Below are positions 36,685-45,688 of a stretch of DNA of 64,000 nt, one piece after another (position 1 is the stretch's first letter; each line of letters opens with the position of its first letter). The DNA comes from Devosia riboflavina (GTDB lineage Bacteria > Pseudomonadota > Alphaproteobacteria > Rhizobiales > Devosiaceae): contig NZ_JQGC01000003.1 of NCBI RefSeq assembly GCF_000743575.1, positions 186,001-250,000 on the forward strand, written 5' to 3'. The notes under the pieces are model-generated. The model was not told where the DNA came from, searched no databases, and worked only from the letters and a program-made list of their open reading frames with translations. Both the position numbers and the translations under genes were made by a program.

Positions 36685-37428
36685 CTAGACGCCAGTGATC
36701 ATCGACACGATCTCGTTCTTGTCGGTCTTTGCCGTCTCGCGCACCCCGATCTGCTTGCCGCGGCGCAACACGCAGATGCGGTCGGAAAGGCGAAAGACCT
36801 GGTCGAGGCTATGGCTGATGATCAGGACGCCAATGTCACGCGATTTGAGCGCAGCCACGGTTTTTTCGACCTTGGCGGTTTCGGCGACGCCAAGCGCGGC
36901 GGTCGGCTCATCGAGCAGCACGAGTTTGCGCGCCCAATGAGTGGCGCGGGCAATGGCGATGCCCTGCCGCTGTCCGCCCGAGAGATCGCTGATGGTCGCG
37001 TGGGCCGATGGAATGCGCACATCGAGCTCAGTGACGAGGCGCTCGGTCTCGGCGATCATCTGCCGTCTATCGAGGACGCGGAACGGACCCTTGGTCAGCT
37101 CGCGCCCGAGAAAGAGGTTCATATAGACCGGCTGCTGATCGACCAAAGCGAGGTCCTGATAGACGACCTCGATGCCATGCTCGCGCGCCTTGGTGGCGTT
37201 GGGCATGGAGACTTCCTGTCCATCGATGCGGATGGCGCCCGAGGTCGGAGCATAGACGCCCGAGATGATTTTAATGAGCGTCGACTTGCCGGCACCATTG
37301 TCGCCGACAAGGGCAACGACCTCACCGGCCCGCACATCGAGGGAAAAGTCTTCGATGGCAACAATGCCGCCAAAGGCCTTACGGATATTGCTCAGCTCCA
37401 GCACGGGAGCGCTTGCGGTATCGAGCAT
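36685..37428 (-). CDS. CUT2 sugar ABC transporter ATP-binding protein, single-domain (FrcA/XylG type)
   Basis: A 247-residue ATPase, half the size of RbsA because it has one nucleotide-binding domain, as in FrcA proteins. Walker A is GDNGAGKST (about residues 42-50), the signature reads LSGGQRQGIAIARA with Gly after Gln, typical of the CUT2 group, Walker B is KLVLLDEPTAALGV and the H-loop IISHSLDQVF. It is the last gene of the ROK-regulated operon and lies nine bases after the YhfX-like gene. It should power the permease at 38649-39638. Confidence 0.92.
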   Translation of the reverse strand: MLDTASAPVLELSNIRKAFGGIVAIEDFSLDVRAGEVVALVGDNGAGKSTLIKIISGVYAPTSGAIRIDGQEVSMPNATKAREHGIEVVYQDLALVDQQPVYMNLFLGRELTKGPFRVLDRRQMIAETERLVTELDVRIPSAHATISDLSGGQRQGIAIARATHWARKLVLLDEPTAALGVAETAKVEKTVAALKSRDIGVLIISHSLDQVFRLSDRICVLRRGKQIGVRETAKTDKNEIVSMITGV

Positions 37429-37437
37429 CGTTCCCTC

Positions 37438-38637
37438 CTAGACCGGCCAGCTTTCGGGCTCGCCAAACCCGTTCTCAATGCTTTCAACCTTCGGATTGCC
37501 CGAGGCAATACCGGAAACGCCGACGACATAGGCGCGGGTGACAAAGGCCTGCCCCCGGAAGCCAAAAACGGCTGTGTCACCGGGACGGGGCACGCGGGCA
37601 CTCGTGGCGTCGATCATGGCATAATAATCGATCGCCGATGGCGGTGGGATTTCCACTTCGAGGAGAGAAGCGGCATCGGTCGCGGGCTCGGGCGAAACCA
37701 GCGCCTTGACCGGATAATCGGGAAAGATCGGATCGATGTAAAAGCCGCCGCCGAAGCAATAGGCCCGCCCGCCCGAGAGGTGGGACACCTCCGTGAGATA
37801 CAGCACGGCCGGCAGTTCGGGCAGGTCTTCCACCACATGCAGCGCCGTGGTGCCGTGGATGCCATTGCCAGGCTCGCACTGGGTGGCGCCAGCCTCTGCA
37901 AGACCCTTCAGCAGCACCGACGAGGTTGTGCCTGGAGCATTGATTTCGATGTCGCGCCGACCGGCCCGGCGCAGGGACTCCGCGGCCCGCGACAGCGTCG
38001 TCAGGTTCGGCGTCGGCTTCACTTTCCGGCTCTCGTGATCGAAGAGCAGCGCCGGGAACGTGGTGATACCGGCAAAACGACCGCCTTCGATGCGGTCGAA
38101 ACCATCGGCGACCGCAGCGATATCAGCCGCCTCGAACCCGCCTTCGTGGCCGCGATAGAAGGTGTCGCCTTCCGCCTTGATGCGCGCGAGGAGGTTCTGG
38201 CGATAGCCCGCCTTATGCGCGGCGCGGCCGGCCTCATGTGCCTTCTCGGCGTTGAAGACGGTCCAATAGTCGGGCCTGAAAGTGCGCGCAGCAGCATCGG
38301 CTTCGGCGCGGGGGACCTGGGAGAGATGGCCAAGATGCCCCACTTGCATGCCGGCGCGATGGGTGGCGCGAGCACAAGCCATGTCGACGGCCACGGACTT
38401 TTCGATGCCGCCGCGCTGAACCGCATGGCAGAAGCTGGACGAGCGCCCGACCTGCTTGGTCATGGCGAAAATCTTGAGGCCGTTCTTGTCGGCCTCGGTC
38501 TTGAGCGTGCGGGCATTGTCTTCGACCGCATCGAGATCGAGCACGTAGGAATTGGCCGGGATCTGGCCGGATTGATGCAGCGCCATCGATGCTTCGATGA
38601 AGCGCGGATTGCGGCGGCGGAGAACGTCGAGAAACAT
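37438..38637 (-). CDS. YhfX-like PLP-dependent (alanine racemase fold) protein
   Basis: A 399-residue protein of fold-type III, the alanine racemase N-terminal fold, clearly related to Escherichia coli YhfX. It begins MFLDVLRRRNPRFIEASMAL; the likely PLP lysine is Lys61 in FAMTKQVGR; LHATFPALLF-like and GGGFYIDP segments follow, and the C-terminus ends with FVTRAYVVGVSGIASGNP as in YhfX. YhfX has no proven reaction that I can cite; relatives racemise or decarboxylate amino acids. Here it lies inside an importer operon with an M20 peptidase, so the cargo may contain an amino acid or a D-amino acid. Confidence 0.85.
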   Translation of the reverse strand: MFLDVLRRRNPRFIEASMALHQSGQIPANSYVLDLDAVEDNARTLKTEADKNGLKIFAMTKQVGRSSSFCHAVQRGGIEKSVAVDMACARATHRAGMQVGHLGHLSQVPRAEADAAARTFRPDYWTVFNAEKAHEAGRAAHKAGYRQNLLARIKAEGDTFYRGHEGGFEAADIAAVADGFDRIEGGRFAGITTFPALLFDHESRKVKPTPNLTTLSRAAESLRRAGRRDIEINAPGTTSSVLLKGLAEAGATQCEPGNGIHGTTALHVVEDLPELPAVLYLTEVSHLSGGRAYCFGGGFYIDPIFPDYPVKALVSPEPATDAASLLEVEIPPPSAIDYYAMIDATSARVPRPGDTAVFGFRGQAFVTRAYVVGVSGIASGNPKVESIENGFGEPESWPV

Positions 38638-38648
38638 GGTTTGTTACC

Positions 38649-39638
38649 TCAGCGAGTCTTTTCGCGCAGCGACACGGCGACTGCGACGAGAATGATGAGA
38701 CCGCGAACGATCATCTGATCGGAAACCGAGAGCCCCATGAGAATGAGGCCATTGTTGAGCATGCCCATGAGCAGCGAGCCGACCAGCGCGCCGATGACCG
38801 AGCCCTTGCCGCCATTGAGCAGCGTGCCACCGACGATGACGGCAGCGATGACCGTCATCAGGTCGGTTTCGCCCAGCGTATATTTGGCGGCCTGGAGACG
38901 GCCGGCATAGAGGAGACCCGCGAGACCCGCCAGGCCACCGCTGATCATGAAAACCCAGAGCCGGATGCGCGACACTTTTATGCCGGTAACCTGCGCGGCG
39001 CGGGCATTGTCGCCGGTGGCGAGGACATGGGCGCCGAAGCGGGTCTGGCGATAGATGACATGGCCGATGGCCACAGCAACCACCGTCCAGATGACGAGGG
39101 ACGGAACGCCGAACAGCGAACCGGAGCCAAAGATGCCGGTAAAGAGCGGATCGGTGACCGGGATCGAGCGCAACTGCGTAAGCGAGCGACCAATACCGGC
39201 GACGAGCCCCATGGTGGCGAGCGTCACGAGGAAGGACGGCAGGCGCAGCCAGGCGATCAGCACCCCATTGATGGCCCCGACGAGGAGGCCCGCGCCGAGC
39301 CCGGCAAGAATGCCGACCGGAAAAGCGGCGGCAGGCATGGCGGCCATGGCCATAGCGGCGCAGAGAGCCGAGACGGCGACGGTCGAGCCGAAGGACAGGT
39401 CTATGTCGCCGGCCGACAGCACGAAGACGAGGCCAATGGCCATGATCGTCGCCGGAGCGGTTTGCAGCACGATGTTGACGAGGTTGCGCTGGGTCAGAAA
39501 CCCGCTATCGCGCAGGACCACGGCGAAGAACAGGAATATGGCGAGGAACCCGACGTAGACAACATATTGCTGGAGATTGATCCGCGCGAGAAGGGCTCGG
39601 ACAGGACTTGCCGGGGCGGCCGGACTGGACGCGGACAT
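38649..39638 (-). CDS. CUT2 sugar ABC transporter permease, RbsC-like
   Basis: Inner-membrane permease of 329 residues with about eight to ten hydrophobic segments. Motifs typical of the family are MAIGLVFVLSAGDIDLSFGS (about 72-91) and GAINGVLIAWLRLPSFLVTLATM (about 127-149), followed by RAAQVTGIKVSRIRLWVF and a GGTLLNGGKGSVIGALVG segment near the C-terminus. I choose the ATG at 39638 because AAGGAA precedes it at a suitable distance. It lies between the binding-protein and YhfX-like genes; one binding protein, one permease and a single-domain ATPase make a complete CUT2 importer. Confidence 0.92.
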   Translation of the reverse strand: MSASSPAAPASPVRALLARINLQQYVVYVGFLAIFLFFAVVLRDSGFLTQRNLVNIVLQTAPATIMAIGLVFVLSAGDIDLSFGSTVAVSALCAAMAMAAMPAAAFPVGILAGLGAGLLVGAINGVLIAWLRLPSFLVTLATMGLVAGIGRSLTQLRSIPVTDPLFTGIFGSGSLFGVPSLVIWTVVAVAIGHVIYRQTRFGAHVLATGDNARAAQVTGIKVSRIRLWVFMISGGLAGLAGLLYAGRLQAAKYTLGETDLMTVIAAVIVGGTLLNGGKGSVIGALVGSLLMGMLNNGLILMGLSVSDQMIVRGLIILVAVAVSLREKTR

Positions 39639-39661
39639 GGCGAAATTTCCTTGCATAGGGA

Positions 39662-39685
39662 GGCCGGGCAGCGAACTGCCCGGCC
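39662..39685 (-). terminator. Stem-loop after the CUT2 binding-protein gene
   Basis: Perfect 10-bp stem GGCCGGGCAG / CTGCCCGGCC with a CGAA loop, just after the binding-protein stop and before the permease start. It belongs to the recurring hairpins after binding-protein genes in this window. Confidence 0.6.
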
Positions 39686-39696
39686 GAGCCGAACTA

Positions 39697-40749
39697 TTAC
39701 TTTGCGCTCAGCACGGAAGCCGGCGCATCGCGATGCAGGGACTGCTGCCAGCCCTCGGCGACATTGTCCGCGGTGACGGTCAGGGCCGGAGCAACGACAA
39801 AGGCGGGGACCTCTTCGCCGAGCAGGCCCTTGAGACCGGCAGCAGCCATGGCGCGGCCCAGTTCATAGGCCTCGTCAGCGACGAGACCGACCACATTTCC
39901 GCCCTTGACCATGTCGAGCGCTACCGGCTCGGAAAGATCGAGGGTCACGATCTTGGTCGTGGTGTTGCCAGCACTGCGAAGGGCCGCCAGCACGCCATCG
40001 GCCGGTTCCGCCCAGGTAACATAGATGCCGTCGAGATCGGGGTTTTGCAGCAGCATGGCATTGGCCAGCTCTTCGGCGCGGGCTGGATCGGAAATGCCCT
40101 GTTCGGCGACGATTTCGATGCCGGGATAATCGGCTTCGATCGTGGCTTTGAAGGCATTGTCGCGCTGGTTGGTCACATAATAGTCGGCGTCATGGAAGAT
40201 CCAGCCGACCGTGCCTTCGCCGCCAATGGATGCTGCGAGAACGTCGGCGGCCTGCTTGCCCATCTGGAAGAGGTCGTCGGTGACGATGGCGGCATAGTCG
40301 GTGCCATGGACATAACCGGCGGGCAGGTTGGAGAGGAAAACCAGCTCCGCACCGGCGTCGATGGCGCCACGAAAAGCTTCGGCCGAGGTGACCGGATCGA
40401 GCGGCAGCGACAGGATGACATTGGGCGAAGCGGCCAGCGCGGTTTCGATGTCCGAGCGCTGCTTGGCGGCGTCAAAACCGGCGTCGGTGGTGACGACGAC
40501 ATCGACACCCGCGCGGGCGAATTCATCATTGGCGCCGGCGGCGACGGCATTGATGAAATCGGACGAGGTGTGCCAGAGGAGGGCCGCCTTATAGCCCTTG
40601 CCCTGAAGCGCCGCGATGTCAGCGTCGGTGAGGACGACTTCCGAACTCGGGGTCGCGGTTTCGCCATTGGGTCCGATGGTCTGGGCCCAAGCAGGTGATG
40701 CGATAAGTGTACTGGCGAGCAGGGCTGCCAGCATGGTTGTGGTCTTCAT
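39697..40749 (-). CDS. CUT2 periplasmic sugar-binding protein (Peripla_BP_4 fold)
   Basis: A 350-residue periplasmic binding protein. The signal peptide is MKTTTMLAALLASTLIASPAWA (cleavage near residue 22), with AAGGGAG upstream of the ATG at 40749. The mature protein has AALLWHTSSDFINAVAAGAN and NVILSLPLDPVTSAEAFRG, the two signature segments of ribose-type binding proteins. CUT2 binding proteins mostly bind monosaccharides, but the linked peptidase and YhfX-like protein suggest something with an amide or amino acid part. The specificity is not readable by eye. Confidence 0.9.
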   Translation of the reverse strand: MKTTTMLAALLASTLIASPAWAQTIGPNGETATPSSEVVLTDADIAALQGKGYKAALLWHTSSDFINAVAAGANDEFARAGVDVVVTTDAGFDAAKQRSDIETALAASPNVILSLPLDPVTSAEAFRGAIDAGAELVFLSNLPAGYVHGTDYAAIVTDDLFQMGKQAADVLAASIGGEGTVGWIFHDADYYVTNQRDNAFKATIEADYPGIEIVAEQGISDPARAEELANAMLLQNPDLDGIYVTWAEPADGVLAALRSAGNTTTKIVTLDLSEPVALDMVKGGNVVGLVADEAYELGRAMAAAGLKGLLGEEVPAFVVAPALTVTADNVAEGWQQSLHRDAPASVLSAK

Positions 40750-40772
40750 CTTTTGCTCCCTTGATGAAAATC

Positions 40773-42026
40773 CTAGTTCCCTTCCACCCCGCAGAAGCGG
40801 GTCATGAAATCGGCAAAAGCCACCACGCCAGCGAGATATTCCTCGACGCTGACGCGCTCTTCAAAAGTGTGGCAATTGCTGATGTCGCCCGGGGCGCAAT
40901 AGACCGCCGGGATATTGAGGCCGTTGACGAAGAACGGCGTTTCCGACCAGAAAGGCGCCCCCTCGGCGCCGCCCCGGCCGGGCATGGCTTGCCCCACCGC
41001 ATCGCCCAGCATGGCAAGCGCGGGATGGTTCGGATCGATCTCGGCCGCCGTGCCGCCCAGCGCGTGGTCGCGGCCGGCGGGATAGGCTATGTCGACGGTA
41101 ATAGTGGGATCGGCGACGGCACCGCGAATGACCGCTTCGAGTTCGGCCGCCGCCGCGTCGAGGCTTTCGCCGGGCAGCAGTTTTCTGATCAGCGAGAGCG
41201 TGCAGCGCTTCGGCACGGCGATGAATCCGCCGCCATTGAGCGTAGTGATGAGCAGGAAGCCACGGCCGACAAGCTTGTGCTCCGCCCGCGCTGAAATCTT
41301 GTCCGAATGGGCCCAGAGGGCCGACATGACCGCATGGCTCGCCTTGAGAGCGTCATGGCCAAGTTCGGGCACGCCGAAATAGGCTGATTTTCCGGTGATC
41401 GTGATATCGGCGATGAAAAAGCCGATCTGCGCGGCATAGACGGCAAGCTTGGTCGGCTCGGTGTAGACGACGAAATCGGGCCTCGGCAGGTCGCCCGAGG
41501 CGATGCGGGTAGTATGGGCCTTCACCCCGGCGGAAACGCCGGTGCCCGGCTCGCCGCTTTCCTCGTCGCCGACAAAGGCGAAATCGACGTCGCCCATAAG
41601 CTTTATGCCGGCGCGATCGAGCAGGCTCAGCGCCGCCAGGCTGGTGCAAATGCCGGCCTTGAGGTCGCCGGAACCACGACCCCAGATTTCACCATCGATG
41701 ATAGGGGCGCCGAATGGGTCCTCACGCTCATCACCGGCCCAATGCTCGCGCCAGCCTTCCACATGGACCGTGTCGGTATGCCCGATAAAGAGCAGGCGTT
41801 TTCCCGCTCCACTGCCTTTTCGCGTGCCCCAGACATTGGGACGACCGGGCAGAAAATCTGCTGTTTCGACATTGCCGATGCCGCGTGCGCGCATCTGCTC
41901 GGCGAGATAGGAAACGAAATTGGCTTCATTGCCGGTGACACTGTCCCGGCCGATGGCACCGCGCAGAAGCGCAATGGCGTCATCCCGATCGAGCGCGGCG
42001 CGCAACTGGTTGCCAAGCCCGCTCAT
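40773..42026 (-). CDS. M20 family metallopeptidase/deacylase (ArgE/DapE-like)
   Basis: A 417-residue di-zinc hydrolase. The metal ligands and active-site motifs are FIGHTDTVHVEGW (His, Asp), GRGSGDLKAG (bridging Asp), GDEESGEPG (catalytic Glu pair), and NCHTFEERVSVEEY near the C-terminus. Such enzymes cleave N-acyl or peptide bonds of amino acids. There is no signal peptide, so it acts in the cytoplasm on the imported product. Its start overlaps the ROK gene stop by four bases. In this operon it suggests that the cargo is an N-acyl amino acid or dipeptide linked to a sugar (inference). Confidence 0.9.
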   Translation of the reverse strand: MSGLGNQLRAALDRDDAIALLRGAIGRDSVTGNEANFVSYLAEQMRARGIGNVETADFLPGRPNVWGTRKGSGAGKRLLFIGHTDTVHVEGWREHWAGDEREDPFGAPIIDGEIWGRGSGDLKAGICTSLAALSLLDRAGIKLMGDVDFAFVGDEESGEPGTGVSAGVKAHTTRIASGDLPRPDFVVYTEPTKLAVYAAQIGFFIADITITGKSAYFGVPELGHDALKASHAVMSALWAHSDKISARAEHKLVGRGFLLITTLNGGGFIAVPKRCTLSLIRKLLPGESLDAAAAELEAVIRGAVADPTITVDIAYPAGRDHALGGTAAEIDPNHPALAMLGDAVGQAMPGRGGAEGAPFWSETPFFVNGLNIPAVYCAPGDISNCHTFEERVSVEEYLAGVVAFADFMTRFCGVEGN

Positions 42027-43237
42027 TTGAGCGCCTCGCGCATGGAAACGGCATTGGCCGGCGGCAGGGAAATACGCGATTCCGGCGCATCGGCGCCGAA
42101 GAGCGTGTTGTGGAGGTGGCTGAGACCGATGGCCGTCGCGCCGACCAGGGCGGCGTGATCGCCCAATTCGCTGGCCTCCACTTCGACGGGATAGGGGAAG
42201 CAGGCGGGCAGGACGCCGATCACCCGCGCCACCAGCTCCTGGCGACTGCCGATGGAGCCGCCGAGAATGACCTTGTCGGGATTGGTGATGGCGGCAATAG
42301 CGCCGATGCCGCGTGCCAGCAGCTTTGCGGTTTCGTCGAGCACAGCCACCGCATGTGCTTCATGCGCATTGGCCTTTTCGAAGATCGCCGGCACGGTGGC
42401 ATCGATGCCCGCCAGCGCGCGATAGCGCGCCACGATGCCGTAGGAGGCGGTCAGGCGCTCAAAGGCGCCCGCGCGCAGTGATTCCGGCTCGAAGGGATCG
42501 GCACCGAAAGGCAGGAAACCGAGTTCGCCGGCCGCATTGCCGGCGCCACGAACCAATTGGCCATTGACCATCAAGCCGCTGCCGACACCGGTGCCGAGCG
42601 CGATATAGGCAAGGTTATCGAGCCCCTGCCCCACGCCGAGCCAGCTTTCGCCCAGCACTGCGAGATTGACGTCGTTTTCGAGCATGACATCGCAGCCGAG
42701 CGCTTTTTGCAGCGCCGAGGCAACGTCCATCTTGTCAAAGCCGGCGATATTGGGCGCCAGCAGCACGCGGCCCGTCTTGGCCTGTGGCGCGCCGGGCACG
42801 CCGACAACAGCAATGCGCAACTTGTCCATGGCAACGCCACCCTGGGCGGCCACTTCGCGGGTCAACCGGCCGATCTGGGCAATAATGGCATCACCACCTT
42901 CCGGGTCGGTCGGCTCCATCATTTCGGCAATGACGCGCGAGGAAAGATCGCAAATGGCGACCCGCACCTTGGTGCCACCCAGATCCACAGCGCCGATATA
43001 GGCGGCAGAGGGAATGATCTCATAGGTGACTGCCGTACGACCCACATGTCCGCTGGTCCGTCCGGTTTCCTGTACCCAACCCTCGTCCTCGAGCTGTCGC
43101 ATCACTTCGGAAATGGTCTGCTTGGAGAGACCGGTCTGCTTGGCAATGGACGCGCGCGAAATCGGGCCATTCTGAACGATGGCCTCCATCACGGAGCGCA
43201 GGGAAAACTGGCGAGAAATGCGAACAGCCTGACTCAA
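42023..43237 (-). CDS. ROK-family transcriptional regulator (NagC/XylR type)
   Basis: A 404-residue regulator with an N-terminal winged helix (ISRASIAKQTGLSKQTISEVMRQLEDEG, about 25-52) and a C-terminal ROK domain (GAVDLGGTKVRVAICD near 80). The kinase-type GxCxGxxGCxE cysteines are absent, which agrees with a regulator rather than a kinase. I start at a TTG (43237) with AAGG upstream, giving MSQAVRISRQFSL. The palindrome at 43251-43277 lies just upstream and over the promoter, so self-repression and repression of the operon are likely. It is the first gene of the six-gene operon that ends at 36685. Confidence 0.9.
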   Translation of the reverse strand: MSQAVRISRQFSLRSVMEAIVQNGPISRASIAKQTGLSKQTISEVMRQLEDEGWVQETGRTSGHVGRTAVTYEIIPSAAYIGAVDLGGTKVRVAICDLSSRVIAEMMEPTDPEGGDAIIAQIGRLTREVAAQGGVAMDKLRIAVVGVPGAPQAKTGRVLLAPNIAGFDKMDVASALQKALGCDVMLENDVNLAVLGESWLGVGQGLDNLAYIALGTGVGSGLMVNGQLVRGAGNAAGELGFLPFGADPFEPESLRAGAFERLTASYGIVARYRALAGIDATVPAIFEKANAHEAHAVAVLDETAKLLARGIGAIAAITNPDKVILGGSIGSRQELVARVIGVLPACFPYPVEVEASELGDHAALVGATAIGLSHLHNTLFGADAPESRISLPPANAVSMREALK

Positions 43238-43250
43238 GACGGACGCCTTA

Positions 43251-43300
43251 ATTAGTTCGGTGTGGTGACGAACTAATCATTTAAGCACACAGCGTGTCAA
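43251..43300 (-). promoter_or_regulatory. ROK promoter and operator
   Basis: A perfect 9-bp dyad ATTAGTTCG (43251-43259) / CGAACTAAT (43269-43277) with a 9-base centre lies 14 bp upstream of the ROK start. A minus-strand TTGACA (43300-43295) is placed as a -35 box, so the dyad overlaps the -10 and start region. This is the classic arrangement for a ROK/NagC/XylR repressor. Confidence 0.75.
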
Positions 43301-43328
43301 GTGTGAGCACGAGGGGCAAGGCAAGCGC

Positions 43329-43355
43329 GGCCCCGGACAATGGACATCCGGGGCC
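43329..43355. terminator. Terminator hairpin after the MFS gene
   Basis: GGCCCCGGA (43329-43337) pairs perfectly with TCCGGGGCC (43347-43355). It lies 29 bp downstream of the MFS stop on the minus strand and upstream of the ROK promoter, so it insulates the two units. Confidence 0.55.
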
Positions 43356-43383
43356 GGGCCGCGATGAAGTGCGGCGCACGAAG

Positions 43384-44562
43384 CTATACTGCGGCCGCCA
43401 CGGCTGGACGGCCGGACCGGACCGCGGCAAGCGCGATGGCGATCGCCAATAGCGGGAAAATCGCAGCGATCAGCGGCACATAGGCGAGGCCTGGTCCATG
43501 ATCGATGACCAGACCACCGACCCAGGCGCCGATAGCATTGCCGAGATTAAAGGCGCCGATATTGAAGCTCGACGCCAGGCTCTGGCCAGCGCCCTTGGCA
43601 TTGGAGAGGACCCACATCTGTAGCGGGGCGACGGTCGCAAAACCGGCGGCGCCGAGAAGACCGGCGAAGAGCACGGCAGCGATGCCATTGTGCAGCGCCA
43701 GCGTGGTCACGCCGAGCACCAGCGCCAATGCGCCAAGGGTTACGACGATGGCACGAGCGAGATGGCCATCGGCCAGCCTTCCACCAAGGAGATTGCCGGC
43801 CATCATGCCACCGCCGAAGACCAGCAGGATCGGCGAAACGGCACTATCGGGAAAGCCGGTGATTTCGGTCAGGAGCGGCGCGACATAGGTGAAGACGGCG
43901 AAGACGCCGGCATAGCCGAGTACGGTCGTCAGGAGGCCTAGCAATACCGGGCCGCTGGCAATGACGCGAAGATCGGCGCGCCAATCGGATGGCTCGGGCT
44001 TGCTGCGATCACGCGGCACGAGGGCGGCAACGATGCTCATGGCGATGATGCCGACGGCAGTCACGGCCCAGAATGTCATGCGCCACCCAAAGCTTTGACC
44101 GAGCCAGGTGCCGAGCGGCACGCCGAGCACGGTCGCGACGGTGAGGCCGGTGAACATAATGGCAATGGCCGAGGCCTGCCGGTCCTTGGAGACGAGGTCG
44201 GTCGCCACCACCGCGCCGACGCCGAAGAAAGTGCCATGGGCAAGAGCCGTCAGAATGCGGGCGGCCATCAGCCATTCATAGCTTGGCGCCAGCGCACAGG
44301 CGGCGTTGCCGATGACGAAGATGGCCATGAGACCGACGAGCACGTGCTTGCGCGGAAAGCGGGCACTGAGGGCGGTCAGGATCGGTGCGCCGATGGTGAC
44401 GCCGAGGGCATAACCGGAAATGAGTAGGCCGGCGGCGGCGATGGTGACGTTGAGTTCCCGGCTGACGTCGAGAAGCAATCCCATGATTACGAATTCGGTG
44501 ACGCCGATGCCGAAGGCGCCGGCAGTGAGGGCATAGAGTGCCAAAGGCATGATGCAGTCCAT
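43384..44562 (-). CDS. MFS transporter (DHA1, YdhP-like)
   Basis: A 392-residue, 12-segment inner-membrane exporter. N-terminal GAFGIGVTEFVIMGLL, then ARILTALAHGTFFGVGAV and GVPLGTWLGQSFGWRMTFWA, and late FNIGAFNLGNAIGAWVGG all follow Escherichia coli YdhP and relatives. The substrate of YdhP-like proteins is not established; they are efflux-type (drug, sugar or arabinose) pumps. The ATG at 44562 has no strong ribosome site, and a second in-frame ATG lies four codons on. Divergent from the LysR gene, which is probably its regulator. Confidence 0.9.
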   Translation of the reverse strand: MDCIMPLALYALTAGAFGIGVTEFVIMGLLLDVSRELNVTIAAAGLLISGYALGVTIGAPILTALSARFPRKHVLVGLMAIFVIGNAACALAPSYEWLMAARILTALAHGTFFGVGAVVATDLVSKDRQASAIAIMFTGLTVATVLGVPLGTWLGQSFGWRMTFWAVTAVGIIAMSIVAALVPRDRSKPEPSDWRADLRVIASGPVLLGLLTTVLGYAGVFAVFTYVAPLLTEITGFPDSAVSPILLVFGGGMMAGNLLGGRLADGHLARAIVVTLGALALVLGVTTLALHNGIAAVLFAGLLGAAGFATVAPLQMWVLSNAKGAGQSLASSFNIGAFNLGNAIGAWVGGLVIDHGPGLAYVPLIAAIFPLLAIAIALAAVRSGRPAVAAAV

Positions 44563-44652
44563 CTTGCTGAATGTGGTTGGTGCAAAGATAGACCGAGCTG
44601 TTGCGGTGAATTAGACTGCGAGAAAGAACAGCACTTGTGAGTTGAAGTCATC

Positions 44653-45558
44653 ATGGCGCGACTGGAGGTCAATCGATCCGGCGAGATGGAAGTGTTCGTC
44701 AGCGTCGTGCAGCTCGGCGGATTTTCCCCGGCAGCGCGGGCGTTTCGGATGACGCCATCGGCGGTGAGCAAGCTTATAGCAAGGTTGGAAGAACGGCTCG
44801 GGACGCGGCTACTCAACCGGTCCACCAGGCAATTGCAACTGACGCCAGAGGGCTCGGCTTTTTATGAGCGGGCGCGCGATATTCTGGCTGATCTTGAGGA
44901 TGCAGAGCGGGCCGCAGGAATGGGCGAGCAACCGGTGGGGCGGGTGCGGATCAATACCAGCGCGTCCTATGCCAACCATGTGCTGGCGCCGATCCTGCCG
45001 GAATTCATGCAACGATTTCCAGGCATTACGCTCGACATCGTGCAGACGGACCTGGTGGTAGACCTCCTTGCCGAACGGACGGACGTGGCCGTGCGGGCCG
45101 GGCCGCTCAAGAGTTCGAGCCTTGTCGCCCGCAAGCTGGGGGAGACGACGCCGACCATTGTCGCCTCCCCGGCCTATCTCGAGCGCTGCGGCGAGCCCCA
45201 GACGATTGCCGAGTTGGAGCGGCACAATCGCCTGGGCTTTGGCTATGCCCGGACGGTGGATGGCTGGCCGCTGCGCGAGGATGGCAGGACAATCGTCGTG
45301 CCGCCCGCCGGGCGCGTGCAGACCAATGATGGCGAGGGCATGCGGCACCTGGCGCTGGCGGGCGTGGGCTTGGCGCGGCTTTCCATGTTCACGGTGCGGG
45401 ACGATATCGCGGCGGGCCGGCTCAAGCCGGTGCTTGCGCATCTCGAAACCGGCGAGATGGAAGCGTTTCACGCCGTCTATGTCGGACAAGGCGGGCCTCT
45501 GTCCTCGCGCATCCGCGCCTTGCTGGACTTTCTGGCCGAGCATGGCCGGATCAACTGA
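44653..45558 (+). CDS. LysR-family transcriptional regulator
   Basis: A 301-residue regulator with an N-terminal helix-turn-helix (FSPAARAFRMTPSAVSKLIARLEERLG, about 24-50; LLNRSTRQLQLTPEG follows) and a substrate-binding domain with GRVRINTSASYANHVLAPILPEF. It belongs to the small LysR group usually divergent from MFS exporters. The 90-bp intergenic region contains no gene. It probably regulates the MFS gene in response to a small molecule. Confidence 0.92.
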   Translation: MARLEVNRSGEMEVFVSVVQLGGFSPAARAFRMTPSAVSKLIARLEERLGTRLLNRSTRQLQLTPEGSAFYERARDILADLEDAERAAGMGEQPVGRVRINTSASYANHVLAPILPEFMQRFPGITLDIVQTDLVVDLLAERTDVAVRAGPLKSSSLVARKLGETTPTIVASPAYLERCGEPQTIAELERHNRLGFGYARTVDGWPLREDGRTIVVPPAGRVQTNDGEGMRHLALAGVGLARLSMFTVRDDIAAGRLKPVLAHLETGEMEAFHAVYVGQGGPLSSRIRALLDFLAEHGRIN

Positions 45559-45619
45559 TCTCTCCGTCAACCGAAGGCACGCAAAAATCTCATTCGGTGA
45601 CGGATTGGTTGTGGGGCGG

Positions 45620-45653
45620 TTGACATTTGGATAACGCGTGGTAACGTTCCCAC
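45620..45653 (+). promoter_or_regulatory. LacI gene promoter and operator
   Basis: A TTGACA -35 box (45620-45625) is followed by a near-perfect dyad GTGGTAACGTTCCCAC (45638-45653, one mismatch) that overlaps the expected -10 region. The same ACGTTCCCA core recurs in a perfect palindrome at 46776, before or within the permease gene. This implies autoregulation by the LacI protein. Confidence 0.65.
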
Positions 45654-45688
45654 GAAGGTCATGATAATTGACCACGGAGGATCTGCCG

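Noticed and set aside
36811..38718. 635-residue plus-strand open frame across the ATPase and YhfX-like genes
   Set aside because: Antisense to motif-rich genes; no domain, no ribosome site.
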